Assembly: GCF_051842935.1 (NCBI RefSeq)
Contig: NZ_JBPXRR010000001.1
Location: 3,038,001-3,102,000, forward strand
Source: Pseudalkalibacillus sp051842935
GTDB lineage: Bacteria; Bacillota; Bacilli; Bacillales; Fictibacillaceae
Reading direction: 5' to 3'
DNA: 64,000 nucleotides
This document shows positions 43,289-52,701 of the stretch, in pieces. A program made the translations under genes and the position numbers. The stretch's first letter is position 1. Each line of letters starts with the position of its first letter. Under the pieces are notes generated by a model that was not told the origin of the DNA, made no database searches, and was given only the letters and a program-made list of their open reading frames with translations.

Positions 43289-45089
43289 CAATGTCATGAA
43301 TCTGATCTCTTAACTCCTTTATTTTTGCATTCAACTCTTCTTCGTGTGCAGGGTCGATCTCAGAAGTCATCAGATTGGAAAGTTTCAGCTTCAAACGATC
43401 GATCTCATTGTCGGTCCATTGTTCCTCATTGGTCCGTTGCCTGTGCCCCTTCCATTCCTTGTAAGAGCCTCTATAATCATAGAAACCGTCATCTAATGAT
43501 AGAACCCTGTTTGCTACTTTTTCCAGCATGTAAGGGTCGTGTGAAACCGTTACGACGGCTCCTGGATAGATTGCTAAAGCATCCTCGATCCGTTCCCGGG
43601 TCTCAATGTCCAGATAATTCGTCGGCTCATCCAATACGAGTAGATTTGCGTTGGAGAAATATAATCTAACAAATGCGACTCTGCACTTCTCTCCCATACT
43701 TAAGTCTTTCACCTTTTTATAAACCGTGTCTCTCCTGAATAGAAAGCACGCCAAAATGGTACGGGCTTCTGACTCCGTCATACCAGGAAGCTCAAGAATT
43801 TGATCCAGAATGGTCGAGTCGGGTTGCAGTCCTTCGAGCTGTTGCATGAAATACCCGGGTCTGAACTGTGGATGATGATGGACGATTCCTTCTGTCGGGG
43901 ACAACTGACCCGTAATCAAATTCAATAAAGTGGTTTTGCCTGTTCCATTCTTACCGACAACGGCGATCCGGTCATCTTTCTCAATCGTAAAATTGATTCC
44001 TTCGAGTAAATCAGTCTGGCGTTCATAGTGAAAGGACGCATTTTCAAACCGGACGAACGTTCTGCCGCTTAGAGCATTCGATTCCAGTTCAACCTTGATT
44101 TTTGAAGTTTCTTTCGGCTTCTCTACCTTCTGTTTTTCCAACCTTTCTAAGGCAGCTTCTTTTGCCTTGAAACGCGTCATATTTTTATTCGCTTTCTTTT
44201 TGGCGAACGGATCACGCTCACTTGCCGAGTTATGAGCCTTTTGGAACCACTGCTTGTAGTTAGCAACCGCCTCCATCAATGCACGCTTTTCAGCTTGTTG
44301 TTTTTGATAAGCCGCCTCCACCGTCTGACGTTCATGCTCTTTCTGCTTCTTATAAGACGTATAGCCGCCGTGATATTTCTTGGTACCGCCTTCAGAAAGC
44401 TCATATGTGATGTTAGCTACGCGGTCGATGAATGCACGCTCATGTGAAATGAACAATACCGTCCCTTTGTATGTGCTAAGCCAATCTGCCAGCCAATCCA
44501 TCGTTTCTAGATCGAGATGGTTGGTCGGTTCATCCAACAATAAGCAAGCGGGCTCTCGCTGCATGACCTTTGCAAGCTTTGCACGTGTCTTCTGTCCACC
44601 GCTCAGATTGACAAGAGGTGTATCCCAAACGGATTTCGGCAGTCCAAGCTGTAGCATCCATCGATCAACGGAAGCCTCCCACTCATACCCATCTAGCTCT
44701 TGAAAATGTTGTAGCGCATTACTATATTGGTTCAACACATCCATTTGTTCAGGATGCATGCTCAACTCTTCCTCAGCAAAACGGAGTGCTTGTTTGGCTT
44801 GATACAAGTCTCTGTTTCCTTTTTCCACAAAAGAGCGGAGCTTCAAATCTTCATCTGCTTCAGAGTGCTGAAGCACAATGCCCCAGTCTTCTTTTTTCAC
44901 GCCGTGATGGATGGAGCCTTGTTTGATTGCCTGCTTTCCCATTAAACTTTGAATGAATGTCGTTTTCCCTATACCGTTCCTACCGACGAGTGCAATCTTG
45001 TCGCCATGGAACACTTCTATATTCGCCTTTTCAAAAATGAGGTTGCCGTTCAGTTCTACACATACCTCATCCGCTTTCAATACTAGCAT
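43275..45089 (-). CDS. ABC-F family ATPase (possible ribosome protection or translation factor)
   Basis: 604 residues from ATG at 45089, seven bases after GGAGGG. Two ABC domains without membrane helices: Walker A GRNGIGKTT and GKNGTGKTT, signatures LSGGQ and LSMGE, Walker B LLLDEPTNHLD and LVLDEPTNYLD, joined by a charged linker (about residues 238-320) that reaches the ribosome in ABC-F proteins; a coiled C-terminal tail follows. ABC-F members either act in translation (EttA-like) or protect against ribosome antibiotics (Vml/Lsa/Msr). The leader terminator and short ORF upstream support the second option. Confidence 0.9.
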   Translation of the reverse strand: MLVLKADEVCVELNGNLIFEKANIEVFHGDKIALVGRNGIGKTTFIQSLMGKQAIKQGSIHHGVKKEDWGIVLQHSEADEDLKLRSFVEKGNRDLYQAKQALRFAEEELSMHPEQMDVLNQYSNALQHFQELDGYEWEASVDRWMLQLGLPKSVWDTPLVNLSGGQKTRAKLAKVMQREPACLLLDEPTNHLDLETMDWLADWLSTYKGTVLFISHERAFIDRVANITYELSEGGTKKYHGGYTSYKKQKEHERQTVEAAYQKQQAEKRALMEAVANYKQWFQKAHNSASERDPFAKKKANKNMTRFKAKEAALERLEKQKVEKPKETSKIKVELESNALSGRTFVRFENASFHYERQTDLLEGINFTIEKDDRIAVVGKNGTGKTTLLNLITGQLSPTEGIVHHHPQFRPGYFMQQLEGLQPDSTILDQILELPGMTESEARTILACFLFRRDTVYKKVKDLSMGEKCRVAFVRLYFSNANLLVLDEPTNYLDIETRERIEDALAIYPGAVVTVSHDPYMLEKVANRVLSLDDGFYDYRGSYKEWKGHRQRTNEEQWTDNEIDRLKLKLSNLMTSEIDPAHEEELNAKIKELRDQIHDIEKRG

Positions 45090-45130
45090 CGAATCCCTCC
45101 AATGTTTTTCATTTGCCATCGCTCGTGTAC

Positions 45131-45161
45131 ATAAAAAACCACAGGCGTCCGCCTGTGGTTT
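45131..45161 (-). terminator. Leader terminator (candidate attenuator) of the ABC-F gene
   Basis: On the minus strand AAACCACAGGCG pairs with CGCCTGTGGTTT through a two-base loop, followed by TTTTTTAT. It lies 42 nt before the ABC-F ATG and downstream of the promoter, with no gene between. Transcription would stop here unless the hairpin is prevented. Confidence 0.75.
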
Positions 45162-45268
45162 CAGATCATTGGAGTCATGCTTCATGAAAGCGATAAAATT
45201 CATGAAAAAATAAAACGACATATGAACACGATATCGAATTTAGACACACTTATCCCTATACTCTGATT

Positions 45269-45309
45269 ACAGGCAGAGCCATTTTTCGTATTAAGCTACG
45301 CGAAAAATG
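45269..45309 (-). promoter_or_regulatory. Leader anti-terminator/hairpin segment of the ABC-F gene
   Basis: CATTTTTCG (minus, end of the leader ORF) pairs with CGAAAAATG, and the following GCCTGT (45274-45269) is complementary to ACAGGC in the terminator 5' arm. Two mutually exclusive pairings are thus possible. Confidence 0.5.
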
Positions 45310-45323
45310 TTTAGGGAATCCAT
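45291..45323 (-). CDS. Candidate leader peptide MDSLNIFRVA upstream of the ABC-F gene
   Basis: Ten codons and a TAA stop. AAGGAGGT lies 16 nt upstream of the ATG, longer than usual, so translation efficiency is uncertain. The stop is inside the loop of the CATTTTTCG/CGAAAAATG hairpin, the geometry expected of ribosome-mediated attenuation. Confidence 0.4.
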   Translation of the reverse strand: MDSLNIFRVA

Positions 45324-45361
45324 GACTTGTCGATTCGATACCTCCTTAAACTTCTGTTTTT

Positions 45362-45391
45362 ATTATATACATATGTTCCTGATAATTCCAA
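45362..45391 (-). promoter_or_regulatory. Promoter of the ABC-F transcript
   Basis: TTGGAA (45391-45386), 18-bp spacer, TATAAT (45367-45362). Predicted start near 45355, giving a leader of about 265 nt. Confidence 0.6.
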
Positions 45392-45460
45392 CAATTATGA
45401 TAAAATGTTTCACATGGAACAAAATAATAAGCACTTCATCGTCGAGGGGGTTTCAACGTT

Positions 45461-46693
45461 ATGCAACAGCCAGGTCCATTATCTACTAACCAGCGTATTG
45501 CAACGATCGATGTCCTTAGGGGGCTTGCGCTTCTGGGCATTTTCCTAGTCAATATGCCATCCTTCTTCACACCAGCTTTTAAATACGATTTCTATTCTTT
45601 ATCCATTCCTTATGAGGGACTGGATCAATGGATACGCCTTTTCTTCGATTTGTTTGTTCAAGCTCGATTTTATCCTATATTCTCCTTCTTGTTCGGATTC
45701 GGCTTTTACATCTTTCTATCCAGAGCGGAATTGAAGTCAGACAAACCTAGGAAACTTTTCTCAAAGAGACTGTTTATCCTTCTTCTGTTCGGTTTACTTC
45801 ATCTTGTTTTCTTATGGTATGGGGACATCCTTCACACCTATGCATTGACTGGGTTTTTCCTGCTCTTATTCTATTACCGGAAAGCTAGAACGGTCTTAAT
45901 CTGGGCGATTTCGTTACTCGTACTCTTTTATGCCTTTACAGCTACACAACTTCTCATCCCTTCCTCCTATATGGAATCTGTAACTTACATGAATGAAACA
46001 GTAGGGAACAAGAAAGTCGATGAGTCGCTCGAGATTTACACTGGGGCAGGTTATGGCGAACTGATCGGATATCGTTTGTCGAACGAAGTGATGCCGATCT
46101 TACAACTCTATCTATTCAGTGCACCGATGATTCTTGCACTCTTCCTATTGGGCTTGTACGTTGCGAAAAAAGGATACATAACCGAAGCAGCCTCCCATCT
46201 ACCTTTCATTCGAAAAGTGTGGGTCGTAAGTGGTCTGTTAGCATTACCACTTCTGATTTGGCTTGCCGTGGTGCAACTTGAGGGGATTGATTATGGCTAC
46301 CACCAAGAGACCGTGCATTTCCTGGTGCAGCAGATAAGCGGGTTATTTCTAGCCACGTTCTATATTTTTTCACTTGTCTTGTTCATGGTGAAATCTCCAC
46401 TGACGAAGCTGATTGCAGCAATCGGTGCAGCTGGCCGAATGGCTCTAACCAACTATCTTCTACAAACGATGTTTGCGGTCACTCTTGCATTAGGATTTGA
46501 TCTGTACGGGAAAGTGAGTCTGTGGGCGGGACTGTTGCTCACACTTGGTTTCTTCGCCTTACAGGTCGTGTTCAGCCTCTATTGGTTGAAGCATTTCAAA
46601 TTCGGTCCTTTTGAATGGTTATGGCGTACATTGACCTACGGACGGAAACAACCGATGCGAAGAACAGACCAAATAGAGCGTGAGATTTCCTAG
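45461..46693 (+). CDS. DUF418 membrane protein (YeiB-like)
   Basis: 410 residues, about ten helices. TIDVLRGLALLGIFLVNMPSF at the N-terminus and AAGRMALTNYLLQTMFAVTLALGF near residue 325 are the family signatures (NTD DUF418/HGSNAT-like fold). Function is not established; related folds transfer acyl groups across membranes. Preceded by GAGGGGG; shares its upstream region with the divergent ABC-F leader. Ends at a bidirectional terminator. Confidence 0.88.
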   Translation: MQQPGPLSTNQRIATIDVLRGLALLGIFLVNMPSFFTPAFKYDFYSLSIPYEGLDQWIRLFFDLFVQARFYPIFSFLFGFGFYIFLSRAELKSDKPRKLFSKRLFILLLFGLLHLVFLWYGDILHTYALTGFFLLLFYYRKARTVLIWAISLLVLFYAFTATQLLIPSSYMESVTYMNETVGNKKVDESLEIYTGAGYGELIGYRLSNEVMPILQLYLFSAPMILALFLLGLYVAKKGYITEAASHLPFIRKVWVVSGLLALPLLIWLAVVQLEGIDYGYHQETVHFLVQQISGLFLATFYIFSLVLFMVKSPLTKLIAAIGAAGRMALTNYLLQTMFAVTLALGFDLYGKVSLWAGLLLTLGFFALQVVFSLYWLKHFKFGPFEWLWRTLTYGRKQPMRRTDQIEREIS

Positions 46694-46733
46694 AAAAAAA
46701 AGCTGGCTTCGAAATTTCGAGCCAGCTTTTTTT
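46694..46733. terminator. Bidirectional terminator
   Basis: AAAAAAAGCTGGCTTCGAAA pairs with its inverse TTTCGAGCCAGCTTTTTTT between convergent genes. Confidence 0.9.
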
Positions 46734-46735
46734 GT

Positions 46736-47932
46736 CTATCTGATTTTTTGGATGAACAGTACTTTCAAGTAATTACCTTCCGGGAAAGCTTCTGTCGTTT
46801 TAAAATCTTCAGGCAAAGAATGTTCTTCAAGAATTTTATATTTGCCGCTCGTTTCTTTGAAGGCTTGATCGACGAACGACTTGAATTTTTTCATATCGAA
46901 TCCAGCATAGTTTGTGGAAGCGACGATGGTTCCCTTGTCTTCTGTAATGGCAATCGCATCCTTGATCAGATCCTTGTAGTCTTTCGCTACACTGAATCGA
47001 TGTTTTTTTGAACGCGCGAAGCTCGGAGGATCGAGGATGACGATGTCGAACTTGATCTCTTTCCGCACAGCATATTTGAAGTAGTTGAAAACATCCATTA
47101 CGCGGATTTCTTGTGCTTCATAATCGATCTCATTCAGACTGAACTGTTCAATGGTCTTAGCCATACTACGATTCGCCAGGTCTACACTGGTCGTTTTTTC
47201 AGCTCCACCAAGTGCTGCGAAGACCGAGAAAGCACCCGTATACGAAAACGTATTCAGAACCGTCTTCCCTTTCGAATAATGATCCCGGATGCTTTTCCGT
47301 ACATCCCTCTGATCAAGGAATACCCCGACCATCGCACCATCATTCAGGTAAACAGCGAAGTGGACCCCGTTTTCTTTTACGACGATCGGGAATTCAGCCC
47401 GTTCCCCCAAGACGAAATCATCATCTTCTATGTATTGTCCTTTCTGATCGAACCGCTTCTTCTCATAAATGCCTTTGAAATCCATATGGCTTTTCAATGC
47501 TTCCATAACGAATTCATTGAATCTGTAAATGCCTTCACTGTACCAGTTGATCAGTAAATAGCCATCAAAATAATCTACGGTGAATCCGCCTATTCCATCT
47601 CCTTCACCGTTAAATAACCGGAAGGCTGTCGTATTCGGGTCATCCCAGAATGCTTGTCGGGAATCCATCGCTTTTTTCAATTTTCGATTGAAGAAAGACT
47701 GATCGATCGCCTCATGTTCTTTCCGCGTAAGGACCCATCCGTATCCTTTGTTCTGCTGCCCATAATACCCTTTTCCGATAAACCTGTTCTGCTCATCTAC
47801 AAGCTCCAGAAGAGCCCCTTCTTCCTTCAAGTCATGCAGGTTCACCACTGCCTCTTTGAAAATAAGCGGATAACCGTCATGAAAACGGTTGGCAAACTTT
47901 GATTTTATCTTTACCGTTACTGCTTCACTCAT
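46736..47932 (-). CDS. RlmI-like 23S rRNA cytosine methyltransferase (YwbD-like)
   Basis: 398 residues. N-terminal PUA domain (residues 1-80; KFANRFHDGYPLIFKEAVV), middle EEHEAD-like region (about 90-180, FRLFNGEGDGIGGFTVDYFDGYLLI), and C-terminal Rossmann methyltransferase with VLNTFSYTGAFSVFAALGGAEKTTSVD (motif I) and ILDPPSFARSK (motif IV, DPPSF). The layout matches RlmI/YwbD, which methylates C5 of a 23S cytosine. The substrate position is inferred. Monocistronic. Confidence 0.9.
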   Translation of the reverse strand: MSEAVTVKIKSKFANRFHDGYPLIFKEAVVNLHDLKEEGALLELVDEQNRFIGKGYYGQQNKGYGWVLTRKEHEAIDQSFFNRKLKKAMDSRQAFWDDPNTTAFRLFNGEGDGIGGFTVDYFDGYLLINWYSEGIYRFNEFVMEALKSHMDFKGIYEKKRFDQKGQYIEDDDFVLGERAEFPIVVKENGVHFAVYLNDGAMVGVFLDQRDVRKSIRDHYSKGKTVLNTFSYTGAFSVFAALGGAEKTTSVDLANRSMAKTIEQFSLNEIDYEAQEIRVMDVFNYFKYAVRKEIKFDIVILDPPSFARSKKHRFSVAKDYKDLIKDAIAITEDKGTIVASTNYAGFDMKKFKSFVDQAFKETSGKYKILEEHSLPEDFKTTEAFPEGNYLKVLFIQKIR

Positions 47933-48000
47933 ATTTATAACATCCTTACTTAAGAAGATTTCTTTTTACATAGTATCATGATATCGGAATGAAGCCATCT

Positions 48001-48576
48001 TTAATCATCATCACTTTCATCCTTTACCGATTGGAAAGTCGTACCTCCTGCAGTGAACACGGATCCCAATGCCTGAATCCAACTTCCATTGACCCCTAGG
48101 GATGTACTCGTGATCTGATCCCCTCTTAGACCGAGAATACCCCCGATCGCTTGCAGTGAATTCCCCCATGTTTGCAACGTATTCCCTAAAATATTCAGAA
48201 ACTCATTTCGGATATCCTTCAATTGTTCAAACACAGCAAGCAGGGCACCTAGCGCTTGAAGCCAGTTCCCTGCAATCTGATATTCTTGTTTTTGCACATA
48301 CGGGAGCTCTGCCACAATCCCGTAAATGACCGTCAAGTTCCCTACAGCTTGTATCCGGTTCCCTGTTGATTCTAGGGTGATGGGTGCACCAAAGGCTTGG
48401 ATGGCATTACCTAGCGCTTGAAGAACGTTTCCGACAATCCTCAATTGCTTATTCACTTCTTTCGGTAATTGAAAACTCGGCGTACTACCGATTGCCGAGA
48501 GAATTGTACCGACAGCTTGCGTCCAAGAACCCGTTATTTCAATAACCTGGGTATTTCCTTTGCCCACTCCCACCAC
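48001..48576 (-). CDS. Repetitive DUF6944-type protein
   Basis: 191 residues built from six or seven copies of a motif close to G-N-x-L-Q-A-x-G-N (GNVLQALGNAIQAFG, GNRIQAVGNLTVIYG, GNWLQALGALLAVFE, GNTLQTWGNSLQAIG, GSWIQALGSVFTAGG). The spacing suggests amphipathic helices that could self-assemble. No signal peptide. Family known from Bacilli, role unknown. The start is uncertain: three GTG codons (48576, 48573, 48567) lie within a GA-rich SD region. Confidence 0.72.
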   Translation of the reverse strand: MVGVGKGNTQVIEITGSWTQAVGTILSAIGSTPSFQLPKEVNKQLRIVGNVLQALGNAIQAFGAPITLESTGNRIQAVGNLTVIYGIVAELPYVQKQEYQIAGNWLQALGALLAVFEQLKDIRNEFLNILGNTLQTWGNSLQAIGGILGLRGDQITSTSLGVNGSWIQALGSVFTAGGTTFQSVKDESDDD

Positions 48577-48647
48577 CTTCCTCTCTCATCTCTTTCTAAA
48601 TCATATTCATGTCCGAAAGAGACTGTTCGAGAGGAATAATAGAGAGG

Positions 48648-49292
48648 TTATTTGAATTTGTTCGGGAACTGCTTGATAATGCCCTCTGATAAAGTATCTG
48701 CCAGTTTGATGATGTGCACTTCCCCATCGTCAAAAGCCTTGATATCCGCTTCCCAATTCTTCTCTAAGCGCGCGGCAGCTTCATCGAATGTAAGGACTAA
48801 ATGTTCGTCCAACAATCCCTTCAAGGTTTTCTTGGACCAGTTCGGATTCGCTGAACTTAAGAATGTCGCGATATCATCTGCATTTCGGTACCATTCCTTG
48901 TTATATTGATCAACATTCTTTTGATCCTTGTTCTTTGCGGCTTCCACCAGTTGTCCAGCTATGACGATATGCTCCGTCAACAACTCAGCGAGCTTATTTC
49001 CTGCTTGTTCACCGTAATAAGGCTTGATCGCGTTTCCGATATCCTTCTGATTTTGAAGCAGCCTTGTAAGTGCAGCATCCTGGTCATCAGCGCCAGCAAG
49101 GGCACTTACGATATAATTCCTCGTCCAAATCGTATGGTCGATCCATAGCTTACGCATGTCAAATGTTAATGCGGCCTCTTTTTGGGTATAAGACTGTTGA
49201 ACTCTTGTTTTCCCCTCAGTTTGTAATGGCGTTGATAAGACGAAAGCCATCATCATCAGTAGGATCGTTTTCAAGACGAATATCTTTTTCAT
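48648..49292 (-). CDS. Secreted helical protein of unknown function
   Basis: 214 residues from ATG at 49292 behind AAAGGAG. Signal peptide MKKIFVLKTILLMMMAFVLSTPLQTEG, then an all-helical domain with ALTFDMRKLWIDHTIWTRNYIVSALA, NAIKPYYGEQAGNKLAELLTEHIVIAGQLVEAAK and LLDEHLVLTFDEAAARLEKNW. His/Asp/Glu-rich helices resemble a ferritin-like or helical bundle, perhaps metal binding. In some databases similar proteins carry unconvincing enzyme names; I assign none. Co-directional with the repetitive protein 71 bp downstream. Confidence 0.75.
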   Translation of the reverse strand: MKKIFVLKTILLMMMAFVLSTPLQTEGKTRVQQSYTQKEAALTFDMRKLWIDHTIWTRNYIVSALAGADDQDAALTRLLQNQKDIGNAIKPYYGEQAGNKLAELLTEHIVIAGQLVEAAKNKDQKNVDQYNKEWYRNADDIATFLSSANPNWSKKTLKGLLDEHLVLTFDEAAARLEKNWEADIKAFDDGEVHIIKLADTLSEGIIKQFPNKFK

Positions 49293-49472
49293 TTTAGAAC
49301 TCCTTTCATGGATAGGGTTGTCGTTTTCTTCATTATTTTGGCTTCCGTTCATTAATTCATTCTGATTTTCACCATAATAAGGACAATGACTATGAAAGTC
49401 TTATCATTTTTAAAAAGATAGGCTCTATGCTATAGTTTTTCGGTGATGTTCAGAAAGAAGGAGCAAATTCGT

Positions 49473-50816
49473 ATGAATCAAGCAACAGAAGAACCATCTG
49501 TTTCTTATAAACGCACGATACTCATATTGAGTCTGGCAGTGTTGCTCGTCGTCATGAACACGACAATGTTCAATGTAGCTCTGCCGACGATCTTGAGAGA
49601 CTTCCAATTGGCAGCCTCTGAAGGCGCATGGATTGTATCGGGGTATTCGATTGTCCTCGCGATCTTTACGATCACCTATACGCGTCTTTCGGATTATTTA
49701 CCGATCAGGGGATTACTCATAACGGGAATTGGTATTTTCGGTCTCGCATCCATCCTCGGATTTTTTGCTACGAATTTTGTCTGGTTGATGATCGCCCGAT
49801 TGTGCCAAGCTGCCGGAGCAGCAGCGATACCCGGCTTATCCATGGTCTTTGCAGGGAGGTTCATTCCGAAGCGAAGAAGAGGTCAGGCAATGGCGATGAT
49901 CGCATCTGCCGCTTCATTCGGCTTCGGTCTAGGTCCTGTAGTCGGGGGTTGGATTACGAATACGTTTGACTGGAATTTCTTATTCATCGTCACGTTGTTC
50001 GTGTTGTTCGTCATTCCTATCATTTTTCGCCAACTACCACTAGAAGAGATTCGGAAAGGACGATTCGATGTGATTGGTGGATTGCTGACCGGGTTGACAA
50101 TCACTTCGTTCCTGCTCTTCATTTCAACGAGAGAATGGTATTACATCGCTGCATTCTTCGTGCTTGCTTTTGTCCTTTGGTTAAGAATCACCCGCGTCGA
50201 CATCCCGTTCATCCAGCCGAAGCTCATTCAGAATAAGGGATACCGGAAGATACTATACATCAGCTTTTTCGGGTTTTGTACGCATTTCGCCATCTTGTTA
50301 TTGATGCCGATCATGCTTGAACAGATTTTTGGAAAGTCCCCATCCCTCGTCGGATTGATCATTTTCCCAGGAGCGATGTTCTCAGCGGTCGCGGCAATTT
50401 ATGTCGGCAGACTGATCGATCGCTATGGAAATATCCGTGTCATGGTTTGGGCAACCCTCATGCTCGGTGTATCCACTTTGATATTCGGCTTACTTTCGCC
50501 AATCAACGAATACATGATCATGTTCGGTTATATGTTCACAAGCTTTGGGTTTTCGAGTCTCTCCTCGAGTTCGACTAACGAGGTTTCACAAATCCTGCCG
50601 AGGGAGCAGGCTGCAGCGGGAATCGGTTTGAAACAGCTCACGCAATTTGTCGGAAGTGCGACCGGAGCGGTCCTTGGAGGGATCTTACTCGAACTGAGTG
50701 GAGATACGTATACGGAGTTCGATTTCCAATTTACGTACCTCACAACCACTGTCCTTATGACACTTGCCTTCGGATTATTGGTTCTCTATCGTAAAAATGC
50801 AGCACAAGCTCGATGA
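49473..50816 (+). CDS. MFS drug exporter, DHA2 (14-helix) type
   Basis: 447 residues from ATG at 49473 behind AAGAAGGAG. Motif A-like GYSIVLAIFTITYTRLSDYLPIRGLL and motif C GFGLGPVVGGWI are typical of QacA/EmrB/Tet(L)-like H+ antiporters. Substrate unknown. Ends at a bidirectional terminator with the ABC exporter operon. Confidence 0.88.
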   Translation: MNQATEEPSVSYKRTILILSLAVLLVVMNTTMFNVALPTILRDFQLAASEGAWIVSGYSIVLAIFTITYTRLSDYLPIRGLLITGIGIFGLASILGFFATNFVWLMIARLCQAAGAAAIPGLSMVFAGRFIPKRRRGQAMAMIASAASFGFGLGPVVGGWITNTFDWNFLFIVTLFVLFVIPIIFRQLPLEEIRKGRFDVIGGLLTGLTITSFLLFISTREWYYIAAFFVLAFVLWLRITRVDIPFIQPKLIQNKGYRKILYISFFGFCTHFAILLLMPIMLEQIFGKSPSLVGLIIFPGAMFSAVAAIYVGRLIDRYGNIRVMVWATLMLGVSTLIFGLLSPINEYMIMFGYMFTSFGFSSLSSSSTNEVSQILPREQAAAGIGLKQLTQFVGSATGAVLGGILLELSGDTYTEFDFQFTYLTTTVLMTLAFGLLVLYRKNAAQAR

Positions 50817-50828
50817 ATTGACCACAAC

Positions 50829-50865
50829 GAAAAAAGGGTGTGCCAGCAAATGGCACACCCTTTTT
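50829..50865. terminator. Bidirectional terminator
   Basis: AAAAAGGGTGTGCCA pairs with TGGCACACCCTTTTT between convergent transporter genes. Confidence 0.92.
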
Positions 50866-52701
50866 CTATTCATTGACGACTTCTGCACGACCTGACTGAG
50901 TATGGACGAGATCCGCGTAGAAGCCATTTTTTCGTAGCAACTCGTGATGGTTGCCTTTTTCTATGATCCGGCCTTCATGTAGCACCAAAATGCAATCTGC
51001 ATTCCGAATCGTGTTCAACCGATGGGCGATGACGAAACTCGTTCTTCCTTCCATCAGTTTATCCAACGCATCGGTGATCTTCATTTCAGTAACCGTATCA
51101 ATACTGCTCGTCGCCTCGTCTAGTATCAATAATGCTGGATCCGCCAGCATCGCCCTAGCAATAGAGAGCAGTTGCCTTTGCCCATGGCTGATCCCTTTTC
51201 CATCCGAATCCAGAATGGTGTCATACCCCTCAGGCAATCTTGAGATAAAATCGTGGGCATGAGCAGCCTTCGCTACTTCTTCTACCTCTTCATCTGTAGC
51301 GTCCAATCTTCCATACCGGATATTTTCACGGATAGTCGTATGGAAAAGAATCGAGTCTTGAAGGACGACCCCCATTTGCCTTCTCAAGCTATCTCTCGTA
51401 ATCGTCTTGATATCCTTCCCATCAATGAGGATCTCACCTTTTTCATGTTCATAAAAACGGGAGAGCAAAGATAGGATGGTCGTTTTCCCTGCCCCTGTTG
51501 GTCCGACAAGTGCAACCGTCTCGCCCTGTGCTGCATGGAAACTGACATCTTGCAGGATTGGCTGATCTTTTTCATACGAAAAATCGACCGATCGAAATGT
51601 AATATCTCCTTGAATACGTTCGATATCGACCGCTTTATCATCCTGTGCACTTTCTTCCGCTTCATCAAGGATTTGAAATACCCGCTCCGCCCCTGCAACT
51701 GCAGAAAGAATCATATTGTATTGGTTTGCTAAATCATTCAGGGGACGCGTAAATTGTCTTGAATAGGTCGTGAACGTGACGATGATTCCGATGGAAATGA
51801 TTCCATTCAAGGCCAGCAATCCACCTGCCCCGACGATGATTCCGAAGCTGACGTTATTCAACATATTCATCAATTTAGGGATGAATCCCGAATAGGTTTG
51901 GGCCCAGTAACTGGCTTCCTTCAAGGATCGATTTTTATGGGAAAATTCTTCAATGACCCGTTTTTCTTGAGAATACATCGTCACAATTTGTTGCCCCGAA
52001 AACATCTCTTCTACATAACCGTTCATATCACCCAAATGCTTTTGCTGTTCTTTGAAAAATCGGCCCGTACGTTTCGTGATCCACTTCATCCCGAAATACA
52101 TCGCCGGAATGATCGTCAACGTTAAAAGGGTGAGCAGCGGACTTAACCATAGCATCATCCCGATTGTTCCCGTAATGGTCAGTATACTTGTCGTGAACTG
52201 GATGATGGCTGAATTCAAGGTCCGGCTGATGTTCTCGATGTCATTCGTCAATCGGCTCATCAGCTCTCCCTGTTGACGTTTCTGGTAAAACAGCAGCGGC
52301 AACTGCTGCAAGTGAGAAAAGAGATGATTACGGATGGCAAAAACAGTGTTCTGGGAGATTCCGATCATCCAATAGTTCTGAAGCCACATCGTCACAGATT
52401 GGAGGATATACACGCCTAGAAGGATACCCGCCATTACCAGGAGCGTATCCGTGACAGGGTCTGCGATGATGGCATCGACAGCAACTCCCAGTAAATAAGG
52501 TCCTAACAAGGATAATGCCGAGCTGATGACGACGATCGATAGGATCAGAATGAATCGTTTCCTCTCCCCTGCCATGTACGACCATATCCGCTTCAAGGTC
52601 ACGCCCATATTTTCTACCTTAGGTGGTTTCGTCCCGATCCCTTGATGCCTCCTACGAGGAGTGTGCTGTGTCTTGTTGGTCTCTTTCAAATCTCGTTTCA
52701 T
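50866..52701 (-). CDS. Heterodimeric ABC exporter, subunit 2 (YfiC-like)
   Basis: 611 residues: a basic N-terminal extension (residues 1-30), six membrane helices (about 48-330), then a nucleotide-binding domain with Walker A GPTGAGKTT, signature ISHGQ (degenerate, His in place of Gly) and complete Walker B/catalytic glutamate LLILDEATSSID. Pairing with the upstream subunit places its good Walker B opposite a good LSGGQ-type signature, and its poor signature opposite a degenerate Walker B, as in asymmetric exporters such as BmrCD. Start overlaps the stop of the first gene by one base (TGATG). Confidence 0.9.
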   Translation of the reverse strand: MKRDLKETNKTQHTPRRRHQGIGTKPPKVENMGVTLKRIWSYMAGERKRFILILSIVVISSALSLLGPYLLGVAVDAIIADPVTDTLLVMAGILLGVYILQSVTMWLQNYWMIGISQNTVFAIRNHLFSHLQQLPLLFYQKRQQGELMSRLTNDIENISRTLNSAIIQFTTSILTITGTIGMMLWLSPLLTLLTLTIIPAMYFGMKWITKRTGRFFKEQQKHLGDMNGYVEEMFSGQQIVTMYSQEKRVIEEFSHKNRSLKEASYWAQTYSGFIPKLMNMLNNVSFGIIVGAGGLLALNGIISIGIIVTFTTYSRQFTRPLNDLANQYNMILSAVAGAERVFQILDEAEESAQDDKAVDIERIQGDITFRSVDFSYEKDQPILQDVSFHAAQGETVALVGPTGAGKTTILSLLSRFYEHEKGEILIDGKDIKTITRDSLRRQMGVVLQDSILFHTTIRENIRYGRLDATDEEVEEVAKAAHAHDFISRLPEGYDTILDSDGKGISHGQRQLLSIARAMLADPALLILDEATSSIDTVTEMKITDALDKLMEGRTSFVIAHRLNTIRNADCILVLHEGRIIEKGNHHELLRKNGFYADLVHTQSGRAEVVNE

